From: Erysipelotrichia bacterium
GTDB taxonomy: Bacteria; Bacillota_I; Bacilli_A; Erysipelotrichales; Erysipelotrichaceae
NCBI GenBank assembly: GCA_009929095.1
Contig: SABF01000119.1
Coordinates: 1 to 5,432, forward strand
Direction: 5' to 3'
Length of the DNA stretch: 5,432 bases
Part shown: positions 5,224-5,432 of the stretch, piece by piece
How positions within the stretch are numbered: the first letter of the stretch is position 1
Layout of the letters: the number at the start of each line of letters is the position of its first letter
Notes under the pieces: generated by a model
What the model was told of the DNA's origin: nothing
The model's database searches: none
Seen by the model: only the letters and a program-made list of their open reading frames with translations
Program-made: the position numbers and the translations under genes

Positions 5224-5432
5224 TGGAAGAGCAGGGAAACGGACAGGTGAAGAAACTGATCTCGGCAATCATTGCCGGGATTGCCCTGGGGCTGCTTATG
5301 ACCGCCGTAGTTCTTTTGGTCATGCGGGCGGCTAATTATCCGGCAAGAGGAGTCATGCTGCTGATCATGGTGGTCATCGGCTGTGCATTCCCGGCATGTG
5401 CTGATCTGCTTGGTATACGTCTTGATCTGAAC
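5223..5432 (+). CDS. N-terminal part of an unidentified membrane protein
   Basis: An open frame of 70 codons runs from ATG 5223 to the window edge without a stop, so the gene is cut by the window rather than broken. It begins MEEQGNGQVKKLISAI and shows two hydrophobic segments, at about 12-34 and 45-64, separated by a short polar turn with Arg and Asn; the sequence then continues ADLLGIRLDLN. This predicts an integral membrane protein with a short cytoplasmic N-terminus. Its start overlaps the lipoprotein stop as TAATG (TAA 5221-5223), and GGCGGTGA at 5208-5215 lies 7 bases before the ATG. The two genes are therefore probably co-transcribed and translationally coupled. The family cannot be named from this fragment. 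Confidence 0.8.
   Translation, partial: MEEQGNGQVKKLISAIIAGIALGLLMTAVVLLVMRAANYPARGVMLLIMVVIGCAFPACADLLGIRLDLN

Overview
The window looks like chromosomal DNA from a low-to-mid G+C Gram-positive anaerobe (Bacillota; Erysipelotrichia- or Clostridia-like). This rests on four things: the family content (PadR + DUF1700/HAAS + DUF4097 cassette, Vex/MacB-type ABC pair, lipobox lipoprotein), GGAGG ribosome-binding sites, tight ATGA junctions and no sign of an outer-membrane system. No gene here allows a species call. All confident genes are on the + strand.

Layout. Bases 1-594 carry no confident gene. They hold small inverted repeats and a very GC-rich run of ACGCCG-like hexamers that reads as a Thr-Pro tail ending in a stop, perhaps the relic of an exported protein, plus a weak promoter candidate. 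Bases 595-2853 encode an ABC exporter of the MacB/Vex mechanotransmission type: a permease followed after 3-11 bases (depending on the start chosen) by its ATPase, closed by a clean intrinsic terminator. Bases 2878-4784 form a second transcription unit: a promoter overlapped by a perfect 8-4-8 palindrome, then a PadR repressor, a DUF1700/HAAS membrane protein and a membrane-anchored DUF4097 beta-solenoid protein. The three genes are chained by two 4-base ATGA overlaps. A hairpin terminator follows. Bases 4824-5432 begin a third unit: a small lipoprotein whose extended -10 box lies so close to its ATG that the mRNA is probably leaderless, joined by a TAATG overlap to a membrane protein that runs off the window.

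How the parts may work together. PadR probably represses its own cassette through the palindrome. DUF1700 and DUF4097 proteins are commonly found next to PadR regulators and are thought to take part in envelope sensing or stress responses. The upstream exporter is a plausible functional partner, because PadR-family repressors often control ABC efflux pumps, but it is separated by a terminator and I see no copy of the palindrome in front of it. The most notable items are the PadR palindrome on the -10 box, the probable leaderless lipoprotein mRNA, and the nine-rung Ser-Asn ladder of the DUF4097 protein. I found no rRNA, tRNA, CRISPR array, insertion sequence or recognisable riboswitch.
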